DNA of 64,000 nt from Tomocerus qinae (Eukaryota; Arthropoda; Collembola; Entomobryomorpha; Tomoceridae). The stretch lies in the NCBI GenBank assembly GCA_020055645.1, contig CM034546.1, positions 123,649,875-123,713,874 on the forward strand, read 5' to 3'. Each line of letters begins with the position of its first letter. Position 1 is the stretch's first letter. The notes beneath the pieces are model-generated. The model saw only the letters and a program-made list of their open reading frames with translations, searched no databases and was not told the origin of the DNA. Shown piece by piece: positions 28,874 to 41,268 of this stretch. The translations under genes and the position numbers were made by a program.

Positions 28874-30142
28874 CTTCCACTGACATTATGTATTAAATTA
28901 GCAAGGAAGAAATTGTCTTTAGAAATTAAGTGAAGCTAATTGCCATTTATTTCCTTTCTGAAAATAAACACTTAAAGTTCTCATCACAATTATGTCAGTC
29001 ACAGACATACTTATCTATTTATACAGACTTGTCTATGTTATATCATCCAATTCTCTTCAGAGAATGCAAACCACATTTTAATTGGTGAATCTTGAATCTG
29101 TCAAATTAATTCGCGAAGCAAATTGTGTGAAGTGAATCAAATTAACACGCCTAACAATTAGATTTATATCCTTACTCTACTGTATGGAGACATTATATAT
29201 AGAAAGATTGACGTTTCATTATTCTAATGTTAAATATGCCAGGTATGTTCAAAGTATTTGGCAGATAGACGCAGACTTCTCTAAACATTATATCATCCCT
29301 CTACAAGAATAGTATTCATATACCTTTGAGTATTTCCTATATTCGTTGCATTGGAATTACATCACAAGTATGCAAAATTGATTCTATGCATGACAAGTCT
29401 AATCTAGACTTTCAGAAATCATTCAGTCAGTGAAAATTGAATTATGTGAAGGTGATTGTTAATATTATTATAGTTCTGATTGGCAGACTTGGCGAGAAAG
29501 CAAAATAGTGAACTCAAGTAGTCAAAGCATGTAGAAACATTGATTCTTTTTGTATCGATCGAAATTCTTCTGCTTTAAAGTAATAGGAAATGCAGTTGAC
29601 ATATTTTCGAGAGAGGTTACGTTGCAGGATTTGTTATTTTATATTCTTTGTATATCTACAAAAAGATTTTGACCCCAGAATCAAAGCAGACCTTTTGGTT
29701 TAGCTACAGGATATGTCAAAGCATTTTCAATGTCCTATACAATACTATATGTGACTATAATATTGGCTTCCTTCTTCGCATGTTCAAAATTGCTGTGCAA
29801 AGTAAAAGCGTAGCCAAGTCCAAGTTTCACTTTCAAATGAGACCAAATCGAAAAGAGGATGTACATTCCACAATGATGTTTGGTGAGAATGGATTTTGAA
29901 TATAATACAGAAAGGTGCTAACTATAGTACAATCTATTATAGAATATTAAGTGTAACAAGACAGCCAAAGGCTAAATGTGACCTGAAACAAACCTTTACC
30001 TTAAGACATTTATTTCTGTTGATCTTCTATGTTTATAAGTATAACAAACCTTTCTAACTATACAAGTTATATTACTCAATTCACAATATTATCAAAATTG
30101 ATATCTTTTGATACAGACAGATAGTTAGATAGACAATAGGAA
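28874..30142. other. upstream region of the chitinase gene
   Basis: This is non-coding AT-rich sequence. The frame at 29648-29899 has no splice context or family resemblance. The chitinase promoter and transcription start probably lie towards the right end of this stretch, but I cannot point to a convincing core promoter motif. Confidence 0.4.
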
Positions 30143-30645
30143 ATGAAATGGAAAGAATTAGTAAAATCTTACGGATTTTATGGGTTAAAATTTAAATGTC
30201 AGAGACTAGAATCGAAATATCATTCTCCATTATTATTAGGGCCCCAGGTAAGTTAACTTTATACGTGGGATATTAGGAAAGGTTAAGAATAAGGATGAAG
30301 TCATGGAAGTAGTTTAAAGACTTAAAATATCTTGACACGAGATACACTTTACCGGCGGCTATTTCTATACTTACTTTCCTAAATCTCTCTTCACCAATTC
30401 TTGTAAGTATTGCGAGTAACAATTTACATGTACATATCTAATCATGCTTTATGTAAGATAAAACTGAATTTCCTATCTGATAACATATTGTGGGTATTAC
30501 TATTAAATAGTAATTAATTGCACCCAGTAAAGAAAATGGGGAGAAAATGACACATTTTGTAATAATTTTTTGTTTGATTGATTTTTAGACGGGAAGATCA
30601 AATAACTGCATTGGACTTGGATTGATTGGAGAAACGATCACCTAG
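30143..30645 (+). CDS. putative spliced upstream ORF in the chitinase leader
   Basis: An ATG at 30143 opens a 35-codon frame (start MKWKELVKSYGFYG) that runs to a perfect donor, CAG then GTAAGT, after base 30247. The next acceptor, TTTTTAG at 30588, would join it in frame to 30589-30645, ending at TAG only 21 bases before the chitinase ATG. The joined ORF is 53 codons. The acceptor at 30588 shows that the chitinase leader is spliced; the donor at 30247 is the best nearby partner (intron of 341 bp). Whether the ORF is translated is inference; it might merely be leader sequence that happens to be open. Confidence 0.4.
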
Positions 30646-30666
30646 TTGATTTCGTCAGTTTGTACA

Positions 30667-33600
30667 ATGAAGGTTCGAAGGTTAATCGTCCTTCTGGCCG
30701 TCTCAGTTTTCCTGGCTCATGTCGTCGTTGCTGGAGACTCTGAAGACTCTAAAGGTACAATTTAAACTCAAATAACAATGAAATAGTACAAACAATTTGA
30801 TTTTAAATGACATAAATTGTACCCTAAAAAATAAATCCCATTAAAATATGCAGAAAAGATTGAAATAAAAATAAAATTAGTGGATAAAATTAGTTGTATT
30901 CAGCAGCCATTTCTATTTTGAGAACATGTGATATCGGGATGTGTATTTAATGTAGAAGGTAGGTACGTAGGATGGTAGAGAATACGTTCAAATCCCATGT
31001 ATAATATCTTTTACTGCGATGGGGATATATTTTCATTCAGAATTGAGATAGGAAGGAATGATGTAGGCTAATAGGTACTTACAAAAGGGAGTTCAATTCA
31101 ATCTGACATAAATAATATTTAGCAGATATCATGTCAAGGAGTAATGTCCATACTTTATGCTGATTACTCTATAGCGATAAGTGCTAGTGATAAGAGATGG
31201 TCGAGCATATGTTAATGATATTCCATTGGATTTTAGTGAAAAGTCTCATCTGGTCTGGTTTCGTGGTTTCCCACACTTCCAAAATGTTATGATGAGATGT
31301 GGCATTCATCTGGAATAGAAGGTGTATTTCCAGATGGCCTGGAAGAAATAAATGTAGCGTACTTAACTGCAGAATACTGAACAACACTCATTTAGAGCAA
31401 CATGGAGATATACTTTAGATTTTAGATACTTGCAAACGTCTTCCGCACTTGCACTTAAGAATACCGCGAGAGAACTCGATGCAATATTGACATTTTCACT
31501 GGCTACAATTTTTCATTCTACCGCCATTTTTTATCAACAATCAGATTTTGCTGGGAGACATTTTTTGACATTTTCAACCTTTTTTGCTTCCTTGGCGGGA
31601 AAACAGATGACTAAAAAATGTCACAGGTCATAACTATTTCATCAGTTGAATTCATTTTCGCAAAATATTTTTAGAATTTCCAACAAATAGATTAAGCAAT
31701 TATGGAAGCATTGCTTGCACTCTAAATTTCAAACAATTTTTATAAAACGTTTTGAAAATCTTGTGAATTTAAATGGCATAGTGTGTAAACATTGCGGATG
31801 ATGCCACCAAACAGAATGTCTACTTTACCTGCATATACGGGATGTCAATAACATTCTGAACGTATGGTACAGCTACAGCTATGCTTGTAAGTAAAAGTGT
31901 TGTCTACATCCTCGTCTCATTTGTATCCTCCAGCTAAATCCAAGTTGTTCAGAGTTCATGTTGTTGAAGGAGATGTATCTAACGGAGAATATTGAGTATA
32001 GTGAGTGAGCATGTTGTTGTTGGTTAGTGTAAGTGAAGTTAAGCGATGTCATAATGGCAACTACTAAAATAGTGCAATAACTATAAAAGGAGTGAGACTA
32101 TTAAAGTCTGACTGAAATATGTTCCGACTTTCCTGTCGTCTTCCTTCCTTATACTCTCATCTTCAATTTACTTCTATATTATAGGATCTCTTATAAATAG
32201 AATCAGGTATGTATGTATGTCATACTTAGCCGTTAGCCGGCATAAATCGATTCCAAAGATATGCCATCTGATTACCGTAACGGCTTGAGTGCAAATGAAA
32301 TGTAATTATGAACATGGAATATGTGGAGAGAGAGAGAGAAGCATGGTCGTTAGCTTAATATGATACCAAATCCTAAATGTACAAAACCATCCTACCTTAC
32401 AACATGTACATAATAATCTATAACATTTCTAATGTCAGTACTCTTGTTACAATTACTAAAAGACTCCTCCTAGGTGCAAGTGCAAAAAAACAAACTGCAT
32501 GTCAATTGTTTAAGTAGTATACCTCACGCAATAATAAAATATTGATTCTACTTTTATCCAGTCTGTCTAACTGTAATCATCTACGTACTACGATAGAATG
32601 GTACTATTTCCGAAGAAATGTAGAGCAATCTGCCCTGAAAATCACCCGGTCGAGCTATTTACTTATAATTCGAGTCATACGGTATTTTCATAATAGCGAT
32701 GAAATAATAACTTAATTTTTACGGTTCTTAGTAATAGAAAAAATGTCACATTGGATGGTTCAATTCTACAGGAAGATACGACAGAAGTCAAAATGACAGT
32801 CAAAGAGAGGCATTAAACCTTAAAGATAATAAGCGTAATACTGATAATGTTATAGATATAATCAATTTTATATTTTTTAAGGAAACAGAGGTAAGGCATA
32901 CTTTCTGCAACCTAAGGAAGAAAGTTTCGGCATTTCAAAGCCCAATATTAAAAACTGCACTGTTAAAATATTAAAAATTGGAATTAAACTTTTAATTTTT
33001 GCAACTACTGCCCGTAATAGTAGAATCTCCAACCTATTGTAAACAGGAAGGGTTACAATAATCTTGCAATGCAAATTGAGTTGAGACAGACCGACGACGG
33101 GTTTCTAGATTGTTGATAAAATTAGATGTAATTACGTAGAATGTAAACTGCACATCGTGAAATGTGATTTTTGTCATCTCTGTGGGTTTAATAAGAATTT
33201 TTGCTACAAAGCCCTTCCAAGCTCCAGCGATTTGACTTCATTTCCAATATTATATTTGCGTTGAGTAGGAAGGGACCCTTATTTCTGGCTTCAAGCAGCT
33301 GCGCCCGCCTCTTAATGCTGATACTCTCTTACGGCAGTCAGGTTGCCATTAATTGTGATGATTAGAGTTTACAAGACACTAATCTACAATCGATATCCTC
33401 ACTAATTTCTCCTGTAGACTAGATAGGAACATCAAACCAATTGGAGCACCAGAACCAACCACCAGGCCAAATGAGTCTGTGAGATTAAACTCAACTTTAA
33501 TACTTAATATTTCACACCGAACTATGTACTTAAGGAATGCTAGCAGATTTTCTATCGCCCACCAATTTTAATTTCGCCACAAATGGGATCGTTTTCCTAT

Positions 33601-36600
33601 ATCTATAGTACTTAGAATATTAATAATAGATCTAGGTCAACTCTATTTTTCAAACTTCTAAAATTGCGTCTTAAGAAAGTGTCCACCCAACCTGAAATTA
33701 TTCCATTATAAAGTTTTCTTGACTAATTTAAGTTATAACCATCTGAGCTACCAGCTACAGTATCTCCCTGGTCTTCGGTGACAAGCCTCGTTACTCTTGA
33801 TTAGCAACTAGACCTATGGGACATTTGATTTTGAGTGTAAAATGATCATTTATGATATTGAAAATATTACTCACATTAAGTATGAAGTAGTAAATTATTT
33901 TTCACGTGGAAAGCGGGAAAGTACTAATGCTAATTATAATGCAAATCGTGATTGCAAAACTATTATTTAGGTAAACTCGGTAAGTAGTATTTTTAAACAA
34001 TTTGTTTTCTATTCAGATTCAGAGCCTAAAGCAAAAACGAGACTAAGATTACGAAGACCAGGAAATGGGAGAACGAGAGGAACCACAACAGCAGCTCCAG
34101 ATTCATCTGATGCCGCCACATCAGCCCCAAAAAAGTCATCGTCGAGAAGAAGCGGTCTCAACAGTCGAACGAGACAAAGCGGAGTAGAAGATGACCAGAC
34201 CCCTGCAGGGTCCATCGCCAACAGGGTGACGACGAGACTGAAGCCAAACAATAGACTAGGAACTGCAGCTGCAGCCTCCAGTTCAAAAAAGTCGTCTGAC
34301 AAAGGAGGAAAGAAAGTTGTTTGTTACTACACAAATTGGTCTCAATATCGTCCGAAAATTGGAAAATTCTTGCCTGAAGATATTCCAGCAGATCTCTGCA
34401 CTCATTTAATATTTGCTTTTGGATGGATGAAAAAGGGTAAGTAAATATCTGTATATCTCTTGAATAAATCTTAATTCGACATTCAGAAAAATGACACTAT
34501 TTGTTTTAGGAAAATTGTCTTCTTTTGAGTCTAACGATGAAACAAAGGATGGGAAAGTTGGTCTCTACGACAGAATCAATATCTTAAAGAAATCTAATCC
34601 TGAACTGAAAACACTTCTTGCCATCGGTAAAATGAAAATTCTCCACTCTCTGTAGTAAATAGAAACAAAATGCATTGTTAATGTTTTTGCTTTTGACAGG
34701 TGGTTGGTCTTTTGGGACACAAAAGTTTAAAGAGATGGCCGCCACAAGATATTCTCGCCAGATTTTCGTATTTAGTGCCATTCCTTATCTGCGTGATAGA
34801 AACTTTGACGGGTTAGACATGGATTGGGAATATCCAAAGGGTGCAGATGACAAACGAAACTTTGTACTTCTTCTAAAGGGTAACCTAACCTAACTCTTGA
34901 ATTCCTTGAAATACATTTTCAAATTGGTACTCATAAATATTTCAATTTTCAGAATTGCGTGAGGCTTTCGAAGCTGAGGCTGAAGAAACTGGAAAACCGA
35001 GACTGTTGCTCACAGCTGCTGTTCCTGTAGGTCCTGATTCTATTAGAGGAGGATACGATGTTCCAGAAGTTGCAAAGTGAGCTTATAATAAATGATAGTA
35101 AATTGAGATTATTAAATATTCACAAAACCCCGCTAAAATAATGTTGTTCAAATAATAGGGCATTGGATATAATGAATATAATGGCGTACGATTTTCACGG
35201 TAAATGGGAATCTCAAACTGGACATAACGCTCCTCTATTTGCCCCTTCGTCTGATTCGGAATGGAGAAAGCAATTGAGTGTGAGTCACGCAGCAGGTCTT
35301 TGGGTCAAACTGGGAGCTCCAAAAGAAAAGATGGTTATTGGAATGCCTACATACGGACGGTCATTTACTCTTGCGGACAAAAAGAATCACAGTGTCAATG
35401 TTGCCACAAAGGGAGGAGGAACTGCTGGAGTCTACACAAGAGAAGGAGGATTCCTCGCTTACTACGAAGTGAGTCCACCAAAAAAATTCATTCTTACAAA
35501 GTATTTTATTCCAGAGTTCCTAAGTCATATATTTTTTTAAGTTTCTTTTCCCAACATAATTTGAATGCCAAAAAAGCCGCAAGTTTTAAAAAAATGCTGT
35601 AGGATATTTTTTGAGTAACTTAATTGGGCTACATCAAACACATTTCAGATGTAGCAGAAATGCAATAAAGTTAGAGACGCTGGTTACCGGGTTGCATCGC
35701 TTGGCAATTCCAGGAGTTGTGGTAGTGCTATATGGATAGAATTTGTTTATGTAAATCTAGCCGTGCAAATCCCAGTCACGTTCGCGCACACATCCACCGA
35801 GTCCTATCCAAAGATCCTTTTTGACTCGAGAACCCTATTTCAACTCAACAGAACTCAAAGACCTTTAATATATAAAGTATATAAACTATATCAGTTTATA
35901 GATAGCCTATATAAGTATCCCCACAGACATTTATGCTTTGTAGCGGCATTCGGTGAGAATTTGTGATGTGCTCACATTCCTTAAACCTTAAATGTTTATT
36001 ACGACCTAGCTTCAAACTTTAGTGCATTAAGTACACACACTTATATATGTTAGCGTCTGTATGGAGACTTAGAGCATGCTCTAGAAAATATTATATTCGA
36101 GTGTCTCAACTCTCAACCGGAGGTGTCAACCAGTTATCCTGCAATTAAACCCAAAATATGGAATTTATGACTTTAATAGACTATTGACTATTATTGACTA
36201 TCTTCCCTATCTATCTATTAAACAATCTAGTATTATGCTATACAACGAGTTTCAACCTAAACTCTATAATATTTACACAACAAGTTTCATTCAATTTAAG
36301 TCAGTTTCAAATAGAATAACTGGGGAAAGGATGTAGAACTGTAATACACACACGCAACGTCTATACTAGAATATGGAAAATAAGAAAACGGGATGCGGAG
36401 TAAAGAGAGAGCGTGCATTAGCATCACTTTAAAATAATGTACACATTTCATTCAAAGAAAAGTCTCAAAACACTTTGACTCTTTCTACACTCTGCACTAC
36501 TCACTCGAAATACAAAATAGACACTTACCAAAGTTGATGTGACTTTGGGATTCAAACCTAGTAAGTTCACATCTTGTTGACTATGCCAAATAAAATGTTT

Positions 36601-39600
36601 TTCGCCCTTTTTACCTCAGTGTACACTCAACATATGTTATTATGTGGTATGCTAAAGGCTTTGAATATAGGATATAGGATCTATAATATTCCAATCATGC
36701 ATCTTTTAAGGGTGGCTGATGGCAGGTAACTTGATTATACACTTTGTGTGTATTATTTTGGATTAGAGTGTAGACCGTATCTATTTACCAAAAGTCTTCA
36801 AAATTTCCAAAAAGTGGCGGAAGGTAACAATCTCAGATTTTTGGCTCAGGAAAATTTGAAATTTCTAATACATTTTAAATTATAGCGTTGGCGGGAAATG
36901 TTGTTTTCTCTCTAACGTTATAATTCAAAACGCATTAATTTTTTTAATATATCAGACTTATACACCGAAACCCTGCCTACGTATACTACCTGGGTACCCC
37001 CCCTAGAAAATACCCAAGAACATGGCCAGGGTAGTACCCCCCTGAACCCTGGCCACTGGGGGTAGTACAGAGGTACCCCCCCCCCTAGGAAGGCTTAGGG
37101 TTTCGGTGTATGCTTAAGGCAAATAAATACGGGCTACACCCTAATCCTAAGTAATACACACAAGTGTATGCTCAAAGTATCCCACTATTAGCCACCCTTA
37201 AGTATACCACAAGGACGATGGTGATGCAAAAAAGATAAAATGTTTTAAAAGCAAGTTAAGTGTTGTAATTACACCGAAAATCTCTATTCTAGAAAGTACT
37301 ATGTAAAAATGGATTCAATGATTTATGGTTTATGGTGTCGAACCAACTCTACTATCATGAGAACAGATGTTTATTGGTTTTGAGTTGAGATTGAAGTCAA
37401 GGTTTCTATAGAGATCCCCTTAAGAGGTTAGACGAAGCGGGAGTTGGCAAGTTAAAAATTCACTTTTTTCACCTCTGGAGGACAAATCCTATAATTTGTC
37501 CTCCACTGCTTGGATAGGATAATAGGACCTGACTTATTACCATGGTGTTCCAGGCAGGGGAATTTAGATATGATAAAAGTTAATTTTTAACTTGCCAACT
37601 ACCGCTTCGACTAACCTGTTACCATTAGAGGAATCTTGGATTGAAGTATTTAAGTCTTTGATGAAGGCAGGAGAGTCTTTATAATTGAATTAATGATGGG
37701 TTGATGTAAACTATTTCAGATTTGCGAGATGCTGAAAGGAGGAAAGGCGAAATACATCTGGGATGACGAGATGAAAGTGCCTTATTTAGTAGAGGATGAT
37801 CAATGGGTTGGATTCGATGATGAACGCTCAATTCGTAATAAAATGGACTGGGTAAAAAGCGAAGGCTATGCTGGGGCTATGGTTTGGACTGTTGACATGG
37901 ACGACTTCAAAGGAAATGTTTGTGGGGGCGGGAAATACCCCCTCATTGCTGCAATGAGGTCAATCTTCAATCTTTGATTTAATTCCAATTATTTGCCCAC
38001 TCAGTGCCATATGAGACTATATAAATCTGTAATGCGACACAGAATATATTTTGCAGATGTAATCATAGGAAAATGCTGGTCAATTTTGTATTCATTGGAT
38101 GTTCTCATCTTTAAGTGTAATCTTTTCGCTGAAAATGTTTTCCTAGTCTGAGTGATGAGTTAATGGGGTCGGAATTTGAATGTGTAAATGTTTCCCGTGT
38201 CCGGAGATTAAATGTTGGGTGATTTGTGAATTCCAGAGAAGAGCTGTTGGGAAAGCCACGTGATGGGAATCCTAAGGACATTGACTGGGAAAAGATTGCG
38301 GGCTACAAAGGCAAAAAAGCTGAAGCTAGTCTTCCGTCTGCCGTCAAAATTCCAGTTGCCGAAGTCTTAGCCAAAGCCAAGAATTCCAATAAAATCAAAC
38401 TTTTACCTCTTCGCCCTGATGACGATGATGATGACGATGAAACAGATAAAAACAGTCAGTTCTTAAACCTTAGTCACTAAAACAATATTTTCATAAGTTT
38501 ACTGATAGATTTTGCTTTCTATTAGTATTTTTCCTAGTTTGGAGCTAAAAGCACCATTTATCCTCGTCAAATTGATTTATTTTTCAAATGACAGACGAAA
38601 TCAGAGCTACTTATCATGTTTCTAATGCACTAATATCGATAATGTCCTTTTTCAGGTCGCCCTGCTCAAGTGATGTGTTATGTGACCAACTGGTCTGCTA
38701 AGAGAGAAGGAGCTGGACGTTTCTCAATTGAAGATATCGACCCCAAATTGTGCACTCACGTTGTTTATGCTTTTGCCAAACTTAAGGTATACCCAGAAGC
38801 TGTTAGAGCACAACTATTAATCACTACACGTACTTATCGAGAAAATAAATAGAACTTCCATTCAGATCTCACGAATTCGTACTTTTGTAAATATTACAAT
38901 TTGTTATATAAGTATTAATTAAATCTGAGTCGAATATACAGTAGTGAGGGCTTATAGGTCAATATTATGAATTCATTACATTTTATTATTAATAAACAAG
39001 AATTTCTTCGTATAGGTAGATTTTTAAAAGATGAAAATTCTCCTGAAATCTACTTAATTTAATGTTTTGTGTGAAAATATCGGATAAATTCGAGAATCAG
39101 ATCAGTTTGCCCCTAGGACCTGAATAAATAGACACTGTTCTTATATTTGTGTTCAATGATTTTTTTTGTTAGGATAACAAATTGGCTCCTGGAGTGGACA
39201 GTGACATCGGAGATGACTTCAAAGATGGAACGTACAAAAAACTGCAGAAACTTAAGGAGAAAAATTCGGACTTGAAGATCATATTAGCTCTAGGTGGATG
39301 GGCTTTCGGAGCAAAACCTTTCAAAGATCTGACTTCCAACATTTTCAGAATGAATCAATTTGTCTATGATGCTGTTGAGTTCCTCAGGCTGCACAACTTT
39401 GACGGATTGGATGTCGACTGGGAATACCCGAGGTAATTACACTAAATTAGTACAAAAAGGGCAAAAGTTTTGCGACATTTACTTTATAATCTGCTTTAGG
39501 GCATTTTCTTTCAAAACCTGAAAACATTTCTTCAAATTAACTCTCTTTTAAAATGTTATGTAATAATTTATCCAATATACCTTATTGACGGATTTGATCA

Positions 39601-41268
39601 TGAATTTCTTTGATGTTATAGAGGAACTGATGACATGGCTGCTTACGTAGATTTTATTCGGGAACTGCGATTGGCATTTGAAGGAGAAGCCAAAACTTCA
39701 AAAATTAACCGACTGCTTTTGAGTGCTGCTGTTCCAGCCTCAGCTGAAGCTATTGCAGCAGGGTAATCAGATAAACATTTTGGTAATTGATGTGAAGGAG
39801 GTCAGTAAAGTAACAAATGTTTATTTTGAAAAATAGGTACGATGTTGCTGAATTGTCAAAATTTGTCGACTTTTTCAACGTGATGACTTATGATTTCCAC
39901 GGACAATGGGAGAAACAAGTGGGACACAATTCTCCACTGTTTCCAATTGAATCGGCTACATCCGTGCAAAAGAAATTGACTGTTGACTACGGAGCTAAGG
40001 AATGGGTCAAGATGGGAGCTCCAAAGGAAAAGTTGTTGATCGGAATGCCCACTTACGGAAGAAGTTTCACTCTCAACGATCCCAAGAAATTCGACATTGA
40101 AGCTCCAGCTAAGAGCGGAGGAGATCCTGGAAAGTACACGGGAGAAGCTGGATTCCTTGCTTACTACGAAGTACATATGCGTTCATTCTAACTATTACTA
40201 AAACTAAAATTCTATTATTATGAACAAATATCTGTAATTATAAAATTCCGTATAATATAACCATTTTTCATGGTTAGATGTGTACTATTACTAATACTAA
40301 TATTCGATTGCCATTTTTGAAATGATTTTAGGTGTGTGACTTCCTCCATGCCGACAATACGACCTTAGTTTGGGATAATGAGCAAATGGTACCTTTTGCA
40401 TACAAAGGAGACCAGTGGGTTGGATTTGATGATGAGCGATCTTTCAAGAGTAAAGTGAGTACAAATCTGTCAAGGTTTTTATAATGCCTGTAATAATTCC
40501 TTGAAAAAAAATTTAACACTGATTTTTTTCTGTTAGATGGAATGGTTGAAGACAGAAGGCTATGGCGGAGTTATGGTTTGGTCAATGGATTTGGACGATT
40601 TCAGAGGATCTTGTGGAACTGGAAAATATCCTTTGGTAAAATCTATGCTTCAAGAATTGGAAAGCTATCGTGTCCCTCTTGAATACGAAGGACCTTATGA
40701 AGGAACTGCCAACGGAGGAACTGGCAACAAAAAAGTTGATCGTAAGGAGCACATTTTGCAATTTAAAAGTCAATGCCGCTGGTGGAAAAAAACATTTTCT
40801 CACTGGTAACCTGAAAAAATTCCCTGCCAGCCTAAAAATAATCCCTGAATTTTTGATTAAAAAAAGGTTTTCTCCCTTTTTTCTTCATTTTTTGTTTTCG
40901 CCGAAAATTCACTGATAACCTAGTTACCAGGTTACCGAGATTTTTCCACCAGCGGTCAATGCGCATAGTTCTTGTGTCCTATGTGTAATAATGCGTATTA
41001 TTATAATACCAATTTCTAAGAATATTATTTTTAATCTGGTGGTTATGATTTTGTAGCCAACGAAGTAACTTGCTCAGAAGAAGATGGTCACATCTCTTAC
41101 CACAAGGACAAGGCTGATTGTACAAAATACTACATGTGTGAGGGAGAGCGTAAACATCACATGCCATGTCCAGCCCAACTGGTCTTCAACCCCAATGAAA
41201 ATGTTTGTGACTGGCCAGAAAATGTCGAAGGTTGCATGCAATTCACAGCTGCCCCACCTGCTGCTTAA
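30667..41268 (+). CDS. two-domain chitinase, group III (Cht7-like), GH18-GH18-CBM14
   Basis: Fifteen coding exons with matching phases: 30667-30754, 34017-34436, 34510-34626, 34700-34879, 34953-35076, 35159-35468, 37720-37958, 38237-38454, 38656-38786, 39173-39432, 39622-39762, 39837-40170, 40332-40454, 40537-40741, 41057-41268, giving about 1033 residues. The N-terminus (residues 1-22) is a signal peptide or membrane anchor. A basic Ser/Thr/Arg-rich linker follows, then GH18 domain 1 (about 128-493; FDGLDMDWEYP, catalytic Glu252), an acidic linker (DDDDDDDE), GH18 domain 2 (about 567-940; FDGLDVDWEYP, Glu693) and a six-cysteine peritrophin-A type chitin-binding domain (about 969-1024). It should cleave beta-1,4-GlcNAc bonds in extracellular chitin. 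Two GH18 domains plus one CBM14 is the group III layout known from insects, where these enzymes organise new cuticle. Both domains keep the DxxDxDWE motif, so both look active. Long introns 1 (3.3 kb) and 6 (2.25 kb) carry transposons. Confidence 0.93.
33418..33478 (+). other. cryptic exon-like segment in chitinase intron 1
   Basis: A strong pyrimidine tract and CTCCTGTAG acceptor precede a 61-nt segment ending at a GTGAGA donor. One frame reads IKPIGAPEPTTRPNES, a Pro/Thr linker-like peptide unlike the surrounding intron. Inclusion between exons 1 and 2 would hit an immediate in-frame TAG and, at 61 nt, also shift the frame. It is therefore either a relic of a former linker exon or a poison exon; I cannot tell which. 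Confidence 0.3.
36706..37201. mobile_element. TTAA-flanked MITE, copy B, with nested insertion
   Basis: This copy of the TTAA family lies in chitinase intron 6. Its ends, TTAAGGGTGGCTGATGGC and the inverted GCCACCCTTAA, match copy A. It is 496 bp rather than about 340 because a second, 150-bp element (36961-37110) sits in its right half, where part of the original sequence is missing. Confidence 0.85.
36961..37110. mobile_element. 150-bp GC-rich element nested in MITE copy B
   Basis: It has exact 14-bp inverted ends, TACACCGAAACCCT and AGGGTTTCGGTGTA, counting the flanking TA on each side, which may be the target duplication. The inside is rich in C and G runs (TACCCCCC blocks and GGGGGTAGTAC), unlike the rest of the intron. 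It has no ORF. A Tc1/mariner-type origin is suggested only by the TA. Confidence 0.7.
37425..37617. mobile_element. 193-bp foldback MITE in chitinase intron 6
   Basis: The ends are imperfect inverted repeats of about 36 bp: AGGTTAG, then CGAAGCGG, then AGTTGGCAAGTTAAAAATT on the left, mirrored on the right. The interior contains a second hairpin made of GGAGGACAAAT and ATTTGTCCTCC (about 37476-37503). The target duplication is unclear. It ends about 100 bases before exon 7 of the chitinase. Confidence 0.75.
40777..40954. mobile_element. 178-bp hAT-type MITE in last chitinase intron
   Basis: The element has 14-bp inverted ends, CGCTGGTGGAAAAA, and is bracketed by a perfect 8-bp duplication, GTCAATGC (40769-40776 and 40955-40962). 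Inside, copies of GGTAACCTG or CAGGTTACC extend the inverted symmetry. An 8-bp duplication suggests hAT-type mobilisation. It lies between the exons for the end of GH18 domain 2 and the chitin-binding domain, only about 35 bases after the donor of exon 14. Confidence 0.85.

Noticed and set aside
34009..34302. 97-codon minus-strand frame opposite chitinase exon 2
   Set aside because: Antisense shadow of the coding exon.
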